Origin: Lachnoclostridium sp. An14
GTDB taxonomy: Bacteria > Bacillota > Clostridia > Lachnospirales > Lachnospiraceae
Direction: 5' to 3'
Length of the DNA: 64,000 nucleotides
Assembly: GCF_002160755.1 (NCBI RefSeq)
Contig: NZ_NFLE01000010.1
Span: forward strand, 1-64,000
Part shown: piece by piece, positions 50,656-59,353 of the stretch
Layout: each line of letters opens with the position of its first letter
Numbering within the stretch: position 1 is the first letter of the stretch
Made by a program: the position numbers and the translations under genes
Notes under the pieces: model-generated
What the model was told of the DNA's origin: nothing
The model's input: the letters and a program-made list of their open reading frames with translations, nothing else
Databases searched by the model: none

Positions 50656-53600
50656 TTAATGGCGAACCGCAAAATACGCCGTCAGAATTCCTTTGATATG
50701 CTGATAGCGCCGGGCGTAGGAATTTTCCACCCGGATCAGCTGCAGGCCGTGACGGCTGCAGATCTCCTGTTTCTTCTGATCCCGCCGCCTCACCACCTCG
50801 TTTTCACAGTGCTCCATTCCGTCCAGCTCAATGGCCAGCACCGGAAATTTCCTCTCTCCGTGCCGCTCATAGACCACAAAGTCAAACCGGCCGGAGTAAA
50901 ACAGGTCCCGGTGCACATCGCTTTCTTCAAATACCTGGGAGATGGCCACCTCTTTTTCCACGGAAAACCGGCTCTGAGTGAGCCAGATATTGTCCAGGGC
51001 ATGGGTGAGAGTGGCCAAAAAAGCCTCCTCTGTGGCGGTGCTGAAGGGTTTTACCCCTAACGCCCTGGAGTCCGTCTCCCTGGGAGTCACCTCAGACTGC
51101 CCATTCGCCCGGACGTAACGGATCAGATCATACAGATCATCCGCCTCCCCCTCTTTGTGGAGACGCTCCAGGTTTTTCAAGCTGGAAAGCACTACCAGCC
51201 GGTCCTTGGCCCGGGAAACCGCCACATTGATCAGCTCCCGGTTATTTTTCAGCCACTGGTAAGTTCCCTCATAGGTCTCGTCGGTCAAAGCCGTGGAAAA
51301 AAGCACCACGTCCTTCTCATCCCCCTGGAAGGCGTGAACCGTGCCGCAGGACACATGATTCAGCCCTTCTTCCTTCAGCCGCGCCTCAATGGCCTCCTTC
51401 TGATTCACAAAGGGCGTGATGACGCCGATGGAGCGGTCCCGGTTCTGCCTGGCATAGCGGATGATGGCCTCCGCCTCCCCGGGCGCCGTATTCTTCCGGT
51501 ATGCCCTGGAATCTAATACGTCAATATACTGGAGAGGCCGCCCCTCCTTTTCCTCCGTGCAGACCAGCAGGCGGGAATTGTAATATTTTCGGTTGTTGAA
51601 ATCAATGATCCTCCTGGCGCACCGGTAGTGGCGGCGCAGCAGCACCTCGTCGCTCACGGAATCACAGGACAGATACGTCTTGTAAATGGAATTCTTCCGG
51701 TAATCATACTCGTCGGAAATCCCGTATTTCTGCCGCAGTTTCCGGTTTGTGCCCTCGTCCAGCAATATGACGGGATTGAGCTGCTGAGGATCTCCCACCA
51801 GCATCAGCCGCCGTCCCCGCAGGATGGGAACCAGGGAAACCGCCGTGTTGCACTGGCTGGCCTCGTCCATAATCACCATATCGAACTGGGGGGCGGGGCG
51901 TCCCAGCCGGTGGGCCGAAATGCAGGTGGTGGCTACCAGCGGAAAGATTCGCAGGAAGTTTTTCAGATTCTCCCCTTCTCCCAGGTAGGTCTGAAATTCC
52001 TCCGCCTGCTTGTCCGGATCTTCTCCGTACAGGATGGCTTTCAGCCTCTCATTTTTCGGTTCATCCAGCCTCTGTAAGTATTTGGCGGAGATATAAAACA
52101 GGTACTTTTTCAGCTCCTCCTTATCCTCGTCCAGGAGGGCAAGGGCGTCCTCCTCGGAAATTTCCCCTTCGTTCTTTAATTTCTCCTGTACCTGAGCCAG
52201 CTGGCGGCCGCCTAAATCCGCCTCAAAATTCAGCATCTGCATGGAACCGCCGTGCCCTCTCTGGTACTCCAGCAAGCGGCGGATCGTCTCCTCCCTCTCC
52301 CGCAGCTCCAGCACGTCCTCATACCTTTTCAGCAACGCGGACAGCCGTTTGGCCCGCTCCGCCTGCTCCTCCTTATTTCTCTCCAGGGTGGAGGCGTACA
52401 CCTTGACAGCGGATGCCTGCTGATGCAGGGACTTCATCCGTTTCAGTGCCTCCTTCAGCTTTTCCTGATTGCCCAGCCGCACAACGGGGAGGAGAATGGG
52501 TTTTCCACGGTAAGTCAGCCCCTCCAGTTTCTTTACCACCTCGTCGATGGGATGGTTATTGTAGGAGGAGAACAGCACCGTCCTCTCATTGAAAAACGCG
52601 GTGATCACCGTATTGACAATGGTCTCCGTTTTCCCCGTGCCCGGCGGACCCTGGATATAGGCCACCGGATATTTCATCCCGTTGTGAATGGCCAAAAGCT
52701 GATCCAGATTTACCCTCCGGTCCCGCAGGGCCATGGGCGCAGGCCGGCCTCCCCTGGGCCGGTCCAGAAGATCCCCGAAAAAGGCCTTTATCGGCACCGT
52801 CACCTCCCCTCTCTGGTACATCTCCAAAATCCCGCTGTACTCCCGGTGCAGGTCCAACGGAATGTCGATGCCCAAACCGATGATATAGGGCAGATCGTCC
52901 ACCGCCTGGCCCCTTGCGGCCATTTTGCTTAAGGCGTCCTTGATCCGCTCCTGATTCCCCTCAAAATCTCTTAACAGCTCATAATCTCCCCCGTCCAGAA
53001 ATCTTCGGATGCTCTCCTTGGCCCCGTCAATGGTAAACTCCATACACACGGTCACACCATCCTCCGGCCGCAGGCACCTCTGTTTCACATCCAGATTCAG
53101 ACGGCGGTAGGCCAGTACGTACAGCCCCTTCGCCGTGTGAAGGCTCAGCACATTCATGGCCAGGCGCTGAATCGTCACCCGGCCGGTGTCTGTCTCCTCT
53201 TTCTTCCTCTCCGCCTTCAGCTGAAAATCCCGGACAATGGCCCCAAACTGCTCCTCATCCAGGTCATAACGCCCGCCGTGAAAGCTTTCCCGGTCCAGAT
53301 GTCTCACCAGAGCAAAGTCCAGCTTATAAGGGGTGGTGTCCATCCGGTTGCAGTCCTCCAGATAGTTGAGGATTTTCAGATTGGCCCCGTGGTCAAACAG
53401 CGTCCTGTATTTCTCTGGATTCAGGGCAATATCCTCCGTCAGCCTTTGGTTTACCGGACAGTATGTGCCGTCCAGCACCTGGGAAGATAAAATGGAATCA
53501 ATATAGATCCGGTCAAACTGCTCTAGACAGCGTTTCCCCAGATGGAATCCCTCCACGGAAAGGGTGCGGCTCCCCGGCCACAGATCCCGGATCCCGATCC

Positions 53601-53697
53601 AGTATTTCGTCACCTGATCCTGAACATTCCGATATTCAATGCTCAGCCATTTCCCCTCGTGAATGGCCTGAAAGATGTCGCGGCACACGGAATTCAT
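50656..53697 (-). CDS. SF1 helicase with C-terminal nuclease-like domain and WYL-like N-terminus
   Basis: A 1013-residue UPF1-like superfamily 1 helicase. Motifs: I GPPGTGKTETI near 350, II DEASQC near 612, III VGDPQQLNP, V GTVHAFQGDEKDVV and VI NVAVSRAKDRL. The N-terminal 70 residues (IHEGKWLSIEY, LSVEGFH) recall WYL domains. The C-terminus (about 935-1000) has FDFVVYE, AIELDG and KKQEICSRHGLQLIRVEN, as in DUF2726-type PD-(D/E)XK nucleases. This build suggests nucleic acid processing or defence; the role is not known. Confidence 0.82.
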   Translation of the reverse strand: MNSVCRDIFQAIHEGKWLSIEYRNVQDQVTKYWIGIRDLWPGSRTLSVEGFHLGKRCLEQFDRIYIDSILSSQVLDGTYCPVNQRLTEDIALNPEKYRTLFDHGANLKILNYLEDCNRMDTTPYKLDFALVRHLDRESFHGGRYDLDEEQFGAIVRDFQLKAERKKEETDTGRVTIQRLAMNVLSLHTAKGLYVLAYRRLNLDVKQRCLRPEDGVTVCMEFTIDGAKESIRRFLDGGDYELLRDFEGNQERIKDALSKMAARGQAVDDLPYIIGLGIDIPLDLHREYSGILEMYQRGEVTVPIKAFFGDLLDRPRGGRPAPMALRDRRVNLDQLLAIHNGMKYPVAYIQGPPGTGKTETIVNTVITAFFNERTVLFSSYNNHPIDEVVKKLEGLTYRGKPILLPVVRLGNQEKLKEALKRMKSLHQQASAVKVYASTLERNKEEQAERAKRLSALLKRYEDVLELREREETIRRLLEYQRGHGGSMQMLNFEADLGGRQLAQVQEKLKNEGEISEEDALALLDEDKEELKKYLFYISAKYLQRLDEPKNERLKAILYGEDPDKQAEEFQTYLGEGENLKNFLRIFPLVATTCISAHRLGRPAPQFDMVIMDEASQCNTAVSLVPILRGRRLMLVGDPQQLNPVILLDEGTNRKLRQKYGISDEYDYRKNSIYKTYLSCDSVSDEVLLRRHYRCARRIIDFNNRKYYNSRLLVCTEEKEGRPLQYIDVLDSRAYRKNTAPGEAEAIIRYARQNRDRSIGVITPFVNQKEAIEARLKEEGLNHVSCGTVHAFQGDEKDVVLFSTALTDETYEGTYQWLKNNRELINVAVSRAKDRLVVLSSLKNLERLHKEGEADDLYDLIRYVRANGQSEVTPRETDSRALGVKPFSTATEEAFLATLTHALDNIWLTQSRFSVEKEVAISQVFEESDVHRDLFYSGRFDFVVYERHGERKFPVLAIELDGMEHCENEVVRRRDQKKQEICSRHGLQLIRVENSYARRYQHIKGILTAYFAVRH

Positions 53698-53859
53698 CGC
53701 ATTTTGCTCCTTTGGCGTGTTCTCTTTGACGTGCTATGGCAGGATCTCATGCAGCCCTGCCGGATTTCCTCCCATTATACCACGCCTGTGGGGAAATTAC
53801 CATGTTCTCCCGCTCCGCGCTCTTTTCCCTCTCCCTGTTCTTCTGTCCCCCGCTCCCAT

Positions 53860-53889
53860 TTGACAGTCTCCTCCCCTCGGCAGTATAAT
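53860..53889 (+). promoter_or_regulatory. Sigma-A promoter in the gap before the CD3324-like gene
   Basis: TTGACA (53860-53865), 18 bases, TATAAT (53884-53889). It points to the gene at 54284 through a leader of about 390 bases that contains repeat copy 9. A minus-strand extended -10 (TGGTATAAT) near 53776-53784 may serve the helicase gene. Confidence 0.6.
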
Positions 53890-53981
53890 GAGGAAATACC
53901 AGGAACAACAGGGGAAACGTCCGATGCAGGCCCGCCTGCGTGAGAATCTTTGATCTGAAACCCGTCGGAAACAGGAAAAAC

Positions 53982-54041
53982 GTGTGCCCAATCCCACTTT
54001 CCATCCGGAGCGTGGCTGTGGGAGCAGCCATCCTCCTACAG
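53982..54041 (+). repeat. Dispersed intergenic repeat, copy 9 (5' half)
   Basis: GTGTGCCC, CCGGAGCGTGGCTGTG, GAGCAGCCATCCTCCTAC, the family 5' half; the 3' stem-loops are absent. It lies in the leader of the CD3324-like gene. Confidence 0.5.
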
Positions 54042-54156
54042 GTGAAACGGAACTTCAACGGAGGTTTTGAGGGATCTGGAACGCCATTTCCTCTGATAAA
54101 AGCAAAGCGTCCCGGCCGTGGGATCCGGGAACCAGCGCCAGAAGGGAGTGATAGAG

Positions 54157-54225
54157 ATGAAAAAACGCAACGAAGCAGATCTCCATGCAGAGCCGGCGGC
54201 CTGTGACACCTGCATGGAGCTCTAG
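54157..54225 (+). CDS. Possible 22-residue leader peptide
   Basis: MKKRNEADLHAEPAACDTCM plus EL, with AAGGGAGTGA upstream of its ATG. It has a CxxC pair. The region is expected to be transcribed from 53889. Very short and without known relatives; may be chance. Confidence 0.2.
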   Translation: MKKRNEADLHAEPAACDTCMEL

Positions 54226-54283
54226 CCGTCACAGGATCATGCCGGCTTTGCCGTCTGACCATCTATGGAAGGAGGAAGCCTGC

Positions 54284-54556
54284 ATGAAATATGTGAACGC
54301 CGCAACGGTCCTTCCCGATGCGCTGGTACGGGAGCTGCAGACCTACATCCAGGGAGGCTATCTTTACATCCCCACAGAAAAGGAACGGCAAAAACGCTGG
54401 GGTGAAGTTTCCGGATACCGAAAAGAGCTGAAGGAGCGCAATCGGAATATCTCCGCTGCATACCGGAATGGCGTCTCCGTCTGGACATTGGCGGAGGAAT
54501 ACGGACTGTCTGTCTACGCCATCCGAAAAATCATTTATCAAAAAGAACAGATCTAA
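54284..54556 (+). CDS. CD3324-like small protein with helix-turn-helix
   Basis: A 90-residue protein beginning MKYVNAATVLPDALVRELQT, a pattern of the clostridial CD3324 family, with YLYIPTEKE and a C-terminal HTH-like segment (SVWTLAEEYGLSVYAIRKII). GGAAGGAGG precedes the ATG at 54284. It is probably a small DNA-binding regulator; targets are unknown. Confidence 0.8.
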   Translation: MKYVNAATVLPDALVRELQTYIQGGYLYIPTEKERQKRWGEVSGYRKELKERNRNISAAYRNGVSVWTLAEEYGLSVYAIRKIIYQKEQI

Positions 54557-54702
54557 TTTAGGTGCCGCTGCCGTTTCCATGGCTTGACCCATGGGAAGGA
54601 CAGCGGTATTTGTGATCACATGGGATTCTGCCGTTTTACGAATATCTCCACTTTCTAAAAGAAAATTTTTAAGACACATAACCATATGGGTTCAAAGAGA
54701 AA

Positions 54703-54780
54703 TATTGGGAATCACATTGCCATAATATGCAGTTTCAATGTACTTCTCCCACTTTATCCCATATAAATCTGTTTTTTAGG
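54703..54780 (-). repeat. AT-rich segment, diverged copy B
   Basis: On the minus strand it resembles 49695-49775 over about 75 bases, best in the first 35 (GATTTA, TGG-ATAAAGTGGG). One reading frame (IKWEKYIETAYYGNVIP) looks protein-like, so it could be a gene remnant. Confidence 0.4.
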
Positions 54781-54943
54781 GATTTGAGTCTCACAGGATC
54801 CTGTTGCTCTTTCCTCCATTTTGCCCCGGTTCCTTTATACAAATCGCATCTGTATCAAACCGTGGCTTGAGCGGACCGCCCTGATCTTCTATGATAGAGC
54901 CAGAGGCCGGAACCCGATCCGGCCAGGAAAGAGAGGAATTAAA

Positions 54944-55642
54944 ATGTGCACCCGATTTGTACACAACGGCCATGATATGATCACCGGCTTTAATTTTGAG
55001 ATTGATCTCGCCCTGTATACCCACAAAGTCATCGCAGAGCCGGATCTGTTTGCCATCGGCATTCTCCGTCCAGACGGGAGGTGGCACACCTACCATGGCG
55101 TCAACCGCAGCGGAAACGCGGGAACCCTGCTGTACGTCCACGAAAATCCCGCCGGAGCCTACCGGGATGATCCCGCCTGCGTCACCATCGCCGATCTGAC
55201 GGAACGTTTCCTCCAAGGACAGCTCTCCCTGGACGATGTCCTCCGTCTGGCCCAGTCCCGTCCCGTGGTCTATGCCCCCGACGCCACCATGCAGGCCCTG
55301 CTCTCCGACGCCTCCGGACGGGCTTTGATCCTGGAGCCGGGCATCGGCTTTCGCCTTGAACAGGCGCCCTTCTCCCTGATCACCAACTACTCTGTTCTGG
55401 CCCCGGAATCCACCCGCCCCTACCTGGTGCCGGGAGACGTGCGCTACGAACAGGCCCAGTCCCTTCTGTCCTCCTGCACCGCTGACTTTTCTGCCGTGGA
55501 CGCCCTCTCCATCCTCCAGTCCGTCTGCCAGGAAGGCCTGTGGGGCACCCGGGTCTCCTTTGTCTATTCCAGGGATCAAAACACCGTCTTCTGGACGGAA
55601 AACAACCAGTTTGACCAGATTCGCTGTCACCGGTTTTCATAA
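54944..55642 (+). CDS. Short choloylglycine hydrolase-like (Ntn) amidase
   Basis: A 232-residue protein starting MCTRFVHNGHDMITGFNFEI. A Cys exposed by Met removal, followed by Arg and GxNFE-like text, is the hallmark of linear-amide C-N hydrolases (choloylglycine hydrolase / penicillin V acylase). NRSGNAGTLLYV and FSLITNYSVL fit the fold. It is about 90 residues shorter than bile salt hydrolases. AGAGAGG precedes the ATG. The substrate is unknown; bile salt or acyl-homoserine amide hydrolysis is possible but not shown. Confidence 0.72.
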   Translation: MCTRFVHNGHDMITGFNFEIDLALYTHKVIAEPDLFAIGILRPDGRWHTYHGVNRSGNAGTLLYVHENPAGAYRDDPACVTIADLTERFLQGQLSLDDVLRLAQSRPVVYAPDATMQALLSDASGRALILEPGIGFRLEQAPFSLITNYSVLAPESTRPYLVPGDVRYEQAQSLLSSCTADFSAVDALSILQSVCQEGLWGTRVSFVYSRDQNTVFWTENNQFDQIRCHRFS

Positions 55643-55654
55643 AGCAAAGGGATT

Positions 55655-55830
55655 TTAAGCAGACTCTCTCACAAGACAGGACTTCCTGCAAACCAGAAGT
55701 TCCCTCAGACAGTGTTTTTTTAAGACGGGAAGTTTCGCAGCGCGTCGATCTTCACCAGACAGACCGTTTCGCGAAACAGAGTGTTTCGCAAACCAGAGTA
55801 TTTCACAAATGGATACTCTCTATGGCAGGA
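55655..55830 (+). repeat. Degenerate short repeats upstream of the acetyltransferase gene
   Basis: Several imperfect units around GTTTCGCAAACCAGA recur (near 55700, 55728, 55765, 55783, 55800). Spacing is 17-35 bases and irregular. They may be a decayed tandem array in the leader of the acetyltransferase gene. Confidence 0.4.
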
Positions 55831-55926
55831 ACCATTTTCATAAAATAAGATGTCAAAAATCAGATACCGCAGTTATTCACCTGCAGCCATCCCAGGCTGT
55901 GCCCTTATGATACCAGGAGGAATCTT

Positions 55927-56568
55927 ATGACCATGAACCCCAAAAAGCTCTATCCCCGCACCGGCGACCGGGAAACCATCTACCTGGCGGCCGCCATCAC
56001 CGATCCCGCCATCTCTGTGGGCGATTTCACCATCTACAACGACTTCGTCCACGATCCCAGGGATTTTGAAACGAACAACGTCCTCTACCACTATGCGGTC
56101 AACAGGGACCGGCTTCAGATAGGGAAATTCTGTTCCATCGCCTGCGGGGCAAAATTCCTGTTCAACAGCGCCAATCACAGCCTGTCCTCCCTTTCCACTT
56201 ACCCATTTCCCATCTTTTACGAGGAATGGGGATTGGAAAAAAGAGACGTCACCAAAGCCTGGGACAATAAAGGGGACATTACCATCGGAAATGATGTATG
56301 GATTGGATATGAGGCCATAATTTTGGCTGGCGTCACCATTGGCGACGGAGCGGTGATCGGAGCGCGCTCCGTGGTCACAAAGGATGTGGCGCCGTACACC
56401 ATCGTGGCAGGCGCTCCCGCCCGGCCAGTCCGGAAACGGTTTTCAGAGGAAACCATCAGAAAACTACTAAAGATCCGGTGGTGGGACTGGCCCCAGGAGC
56501 GGATCTCCCGCTGCCTGGAGGCCATCCAGACCGGCCAAATTGACCGGCTTACGGCATCGCCCCAATAA
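55927..56568 (+). CDS. Vat-type xenobiotic O-acetyltransferase
   Basis: A 213-residue left-handed beta-helix acetyltransferase of the XAT/CatB-Vat group. [20 protein letters not shown] holds the expected catalytic His; hexapeptide repeats include [20 protein letters not shown]. The start follows CAGGAGGAATC. Overall layout (MNPKKLYP start; IRWWDWP near the end) is close to streptogramin A acetyltransferases. It may inactivate streptogramins or another hydroxyl-bearing compound; activity is not proven. Confidence 0.83.
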   Translation: MTMNPKKLYPRTGDRETIYLAAAITDPAISVGDFTIYNDFVHDPRDFETNNVLYHYAVNRDRLQIGKFCSIACGAKFLFNSANHSLSSLSTYPFPIFYEEWGLEKRDVTKAWDNKGDITIGNDVWIGYEAIILAGVTIGDGAVIGARSVVTKDVAPYTIVAGAPARPVRKRFSEETIRKLLKIRWWDWPQERISRCLEAIQTGQIDRLTASPQ

Positions 56569-56587
56569 GGGCTCTGCCCATGAAACC

Positions 56588-57466
56588 TTATCCCGCCGGG
56601 GCCTCTCCCATTCTGCCGCTGTCCACATACAGAGAAAAGTCGTCGCCGTAGCGCTCCTCTAAAGCTACCGCTGCCTCCTCCGCGTCCTCTCTGGTATCGT
56701 AGCCTCCCACAGCGATGAGATAGTCTCCGCTCTCCGCCTTCACCTGGACGGGGGATTCCTTCCAGTACTGCTCCAGCAGCTCCCTAAGCTCATCCCCGAA
56801 GGCAACCGCTTGAGAGCGAAGGAAATAGATCTCCTGATCCGGGTGGGGTTCCCCTTTCTCATAGTAAGCATCGGGATAAAAGCTCACAGTCAGCTCTCCC
56901 GGATCCGCAAACTCCATCACTTCGTAGTTATAGCCCTTGTTCAGCGCGATGACAAAACTGAAGTCCGCAGCCCGTCTGGCAATGGTTTCATAGACGTCCC
57001 GCACGGCCGTGGCCTTTAAAATCTCTTTCCGGATCATCTCAAAATCCATCTGGGCGGCGCCATGGAAAATGACCTCCAGCCTGGCCGGTGCCAGATGAGA
57101 AGACACAGAATAGGAGAGGGCGCGGTCCGTCTGTCCGTCCTCCCCCACAAAGGAAATCACCGCCTCCTTCGGGCCGCCTTCCACCAGAACAGCTACGTTC
57201 TCCAGCTCCTCTCCGCCCTCTCCCGCCTGAAAGGCCTGTACAAAAAAGCGCAGAATGGGAATCTCCTCCGCATAAGCGGAGACAGAAGGAACATTGGCAC
57301 ACACGGAAACGGCCAGGAATACAGAGGCCGCGGATACCGCGAACCGGCGCAGCCGTCTCATTCTCCTCATCCGATGGTTCTTCACAAACCCCCGGTCAAT
57401 GGCCAGGAGTAGCTTATCATCCGGTATGGGGATCAGGTCATACCGTTCTTTTCCCGGATTTCCCAT
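56588..57466 (-). CDS. Membrane anti-sigma-like protein with SPOR-like C-terminus
   Basis: A 292-residue protein: an N-terminal cytoplasmic part (1-38), a basic stretch (HRMRRMRRLRRFA), one TM helix (about 42-62), and an extracytoplasmic domain. The last 50 residues (GDYLIAVGGYDTREDAEEAA) look like a SPOR domain, which binds denuded peptidoglycan. Its start overlaps the ECF sigma gene by 29 bases, so it is most likely the cognate anti-sigma/sensor, perhaps reading cell wall state. Confidence 0.72.
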   Translation of the reverse strand: MGNPGKERYDLIPIPDDKLLLAIDRGFVKNHRMRRMRRLRRFAVSAASVFLAVSVCANVPSVSAYAEEIPILRFFVQAFQAGEGGEELENVAVLVEGGPKEAVISFVGEDGQTDRALSYSVSSHLAPARLEVIFHGAAQMDFEMIRKEILKATAVRDVYETIARRAADFSFVIALNKGYNYEVMEFADPGELTVSFYPDAYYEKGEPHPDQEIYFLRSQAVAFGDELRELLEQYWKESPVQVKAESGDYLIAVGGYDTREDAEEAAVALEERYGDDFSLYVDSGRMGEAPAG

Positions 57467-57980
57467 CTCGCTCCCCTCCTTCCATATAGGTCCGCATCCG
57501 CCTCAGGCATTTGTACACCCGGGACTTTACCGTGCTCTCCGGCTCTCCCAGCATGGCGGAAATGTCGCTGAACGAATATTCTTCAAAGTACTTCAGGATA
57601 ATCCACATCCGTTCCTCCGGCTCCAGGATGTCCATGGCGGAGTAGAGGTCAAACAGGATCTCCTCGTCCGGAGGATCCGCAAACAACCCCTGTTTTTCCA
57701 CCATGCCGTCCTCCAGCGCGACCCATCTGCCCCGCCGTTTCACATCGTCAATGGCCGTATTGATCACAATCCGCGTCATCCAGGTGAGGAACAGGGATGG
57801 CTCCTTTAAGGAACGGATATGTTTCAATCCCTTATAGGTGGCCTCACTCACAATATCCAGAGCATCGTGCTCGTTTTTCGCATAGCTGTAGGCGATCCGG
57901 TAGAATCTCTGCCGATACTCCGTCATCAGCGCCGCGAATTCCTGCTCGCTGATATGGCCCCTGCCCTCCAGAAATCTCAT
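57438..57980 (-). CDS. ECF-type RNA polymerase sigma factor
   Basis: A 180-residue extracytoplasmic-function sigma-70. Region 2 (FYRIAYSYAKNEHDALDIVS then LTWMTRIVINTAIDD) and region 4 (YSFSDISAMLGEPESTVKSR) are clear. The gene is 9 bases after a lipoprotein gene and overlaps the putative anti-sigma gene by 29 bases. This gives a three-gene envelope-stress operon. Confidence 0.9.
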   Translation of the reverse strand: MRFLEGRGHISEQEFAALMTEYRQRFYRIAYSYAKNEHDALDIVSEATYKGLKHIRSLKEPSLFLTWMTRIVINTAIDDVKRRGRWVALEDGMVEKQGLFADPPDEEILFDLYSAMDILEPEERMWIILKYFEEYSFSDISAMLGEPESTVKSRVYKCLRRMRTYMEGGERDGKSGKRTV

Positions 57981-57989
57981 AAAAGCTGA

Positions 57990-58685
57990 TCAATCCTCCA
58001 AGGTGAGAACATCCGCATTCTCGTCATAAGTCATGTTGTCACAGATCACGGCGGTCCCCTTCAGCTCATTGGGATCCACCATCTTTTCGGTATCCCACAC
58101 ATTCTCGTAAATTCCGTCCTCAGACGCGGTGAGCTCCACGATCTCTGAGCTGCCTCCATCTGTCCGCTCCAGCACCAGGTTGTGATAGCCATTGGTACTC
58201 TCCTCGGAGATCACCACCGGGGCGTTAAAGGCGGTAAACGCCTGGCGGACCGTCATATCGTCGTTTAACAGAAGGGCAGAGGTGCCGCCGGAGCCGCCCA
58301 CATACTGGCCTACGGCCAGCACAAGGATCTCATCCTTTCCGTCATCATTCAGGTCCACATGATTATAGTAATATCTCGTATTGGCCAGCTCCTCATCCGG
58401 GACCTCATAGTAGTCCACAATGGCGTCCCGGATCTTCTGATCCGGCTCCGTCTCGGAATTCATCATCTCTACGCTGTCCGGAATCCAGGCTCCGGAAACC
58501 GGAATTTCCGCGAAATCATCCTCCATGAGAATTTCTTCCTCCGCGCTCTCGCTGTCTGCGGCCGCGCTCTCAGTCACCTTTCCCAGCCCACGTCCTTCCT
58601 TTAACTGATCTATCACTCCGCAGCCTGCCAGCAGGGACAGGGACGCGGCTCCAAGGCACGCTATCTTCGCAAAATTTTTTCTCAT
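57990..58685 (-). CDS. Lipoprotein upstream of the ECF sigma factor
   Basis: A 231-residue lipoprotein with signal peptide and lipobox (LSLLAGCG, Cys22). After an acidic linker it has a domain with DLNDDGKDEILVLAVG, a calcium-loop/FG-GAP-like signature, seen in secreted proteins of Firmicutes. The start at 58685 follows ACGGAGGATAA. First gene of the sigma/anti-sigma operon; it may sense or be an output of the same stress. Function unknown. Confidence 0.75.
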   Translation of the reverse strand: MRKNFAKIACLGAASLSLLAGCGVIDQLKEGRGLGKVTESAAADSESAEEEILMEDDFAEIPVSGAWIPDSVEMMNSETEPDQKIRDAIVDYYEVPDEELANTRYYYNHVDLNDDGKDEILVLAVGQYVGGSGGTSALLLNDDMTVRQAFTAFNAPVVISEESTNGYHNLVLERTDGGSSEIVELTASEDGIYENVWDTEKMVDPNELKGTAVICDNMTYDENADVLTLED

Positions 58686-58724
58686 GTTCTTTATCCTCCG
58701 TCTTAAAAAAGATTTTGTATACTT

Positions 58725-58749
58725 ATTAGACGGAGCAAAGACCAGTTTC
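58725..58749 (-). promoter_or_regulatory. Candidate ECF-type promoter of the lipoprotein-sigma operon
   Basis: On the minus strand GAAAC (58749-58745) and CGTCTAAT (58732-58725) resemble ECF -35 and -10 elements, but the spacing (12 bases) is shorter than usual. It lies 40 bases before the lipoprotein ATG and could allow autoregulation. Confidence 0.3.
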
Positions 58750-58787
58750 GGCGAAACCATTTATAAAAATTTTTATTTTTTTCTCTT

Positions 58788-59126
58788 TCAGTCCCACCGG
58801 TAGCGGCATTTGGGGTTCTGACACTCGTACTGCCTTCCCATCGCCTGCCTCTCATAAGGCTCTCCCGCGATCAGAGCCGCCAGCAAATTCGACCGCACCA
58901 TCCGCTCCTCCACCGACAGCCGCCTCACCTCCCTGCAGCCGCATTTCGGACAGAAGGGATACCGGCCGCTTTCGTCCCTCTCACACTGGGGCACAAAAGA
59001 ATTCCAGGGAAACTCCCGTCCCGCGTCCTCCACATAGGCGCCGCAGGTCCTGCATTTTTTCACTTCCACCTGGTTCACCGTCTCCACCTCAAATTCCGTT
59101 CCCCCGCAGTGCGGACAACGCTCCAT
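58788..59126 (-). CDS. Zinc-ribbon protein
   Basis: A 112-residue protein with three cysteine pairs: CPHC and CRTC at the N-terminus, CPKC in the middle, and CQNPKC near the end. The ATG at 59126 is preferred (8 bases after GGAG) over one two codons upstream. No known function; zinc binding is likely. Confidence 0.7.
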   Translation of the reverse strand: MERCPHCGGTEFEVETVNQVEVKKCRTCGAYVEDAGREFPWNSFVPQCERDESGRYPFCPKCGCREVRRLSVEERMVRSNLLAALIAGEPYERQAMGRQYECQNPKCRYRWD

Positions 59127-59261
59127 AACCATCTCTCCTTCCGGATTTCCAATTCCTGTATGTCCTTGATTCTATCACAGGGCCGGGCAGGGATTCCATT
59201 ACCATTCTCTTATATTTCTCTTAAAAAACAAAAAAAACGGAAAACATCCCTTTGAACCAGC

Positions 59262-59318
59262 AAAAAGGCGGAAACTCCTCCGTCCCACCGGATTCGTCTC
59301 CGCCTTTTCCCGATTTCT
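59262..59318. terminator. Terminator after htpG
   Basis: AAAAAGGCGGA and TCTCCGCCTTTT pair around a long loop; the minus strand has TTTTTG after the stem. It follows the htpG stop by 35 bases. Confidence 0.7.
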
Positions 59319-59353
59319 AACCGCTCATTTCTTTCCAATCGCTTATGAACCGC

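Noticed and set aside
53747-54262. 171-codon minus-strand frame between the helicase and CD3324-like genes
   Set aside because: Crosses the plus-strand promoter and repeat copy 9; composition is not protein-like and no ribosome binding site precedes it.
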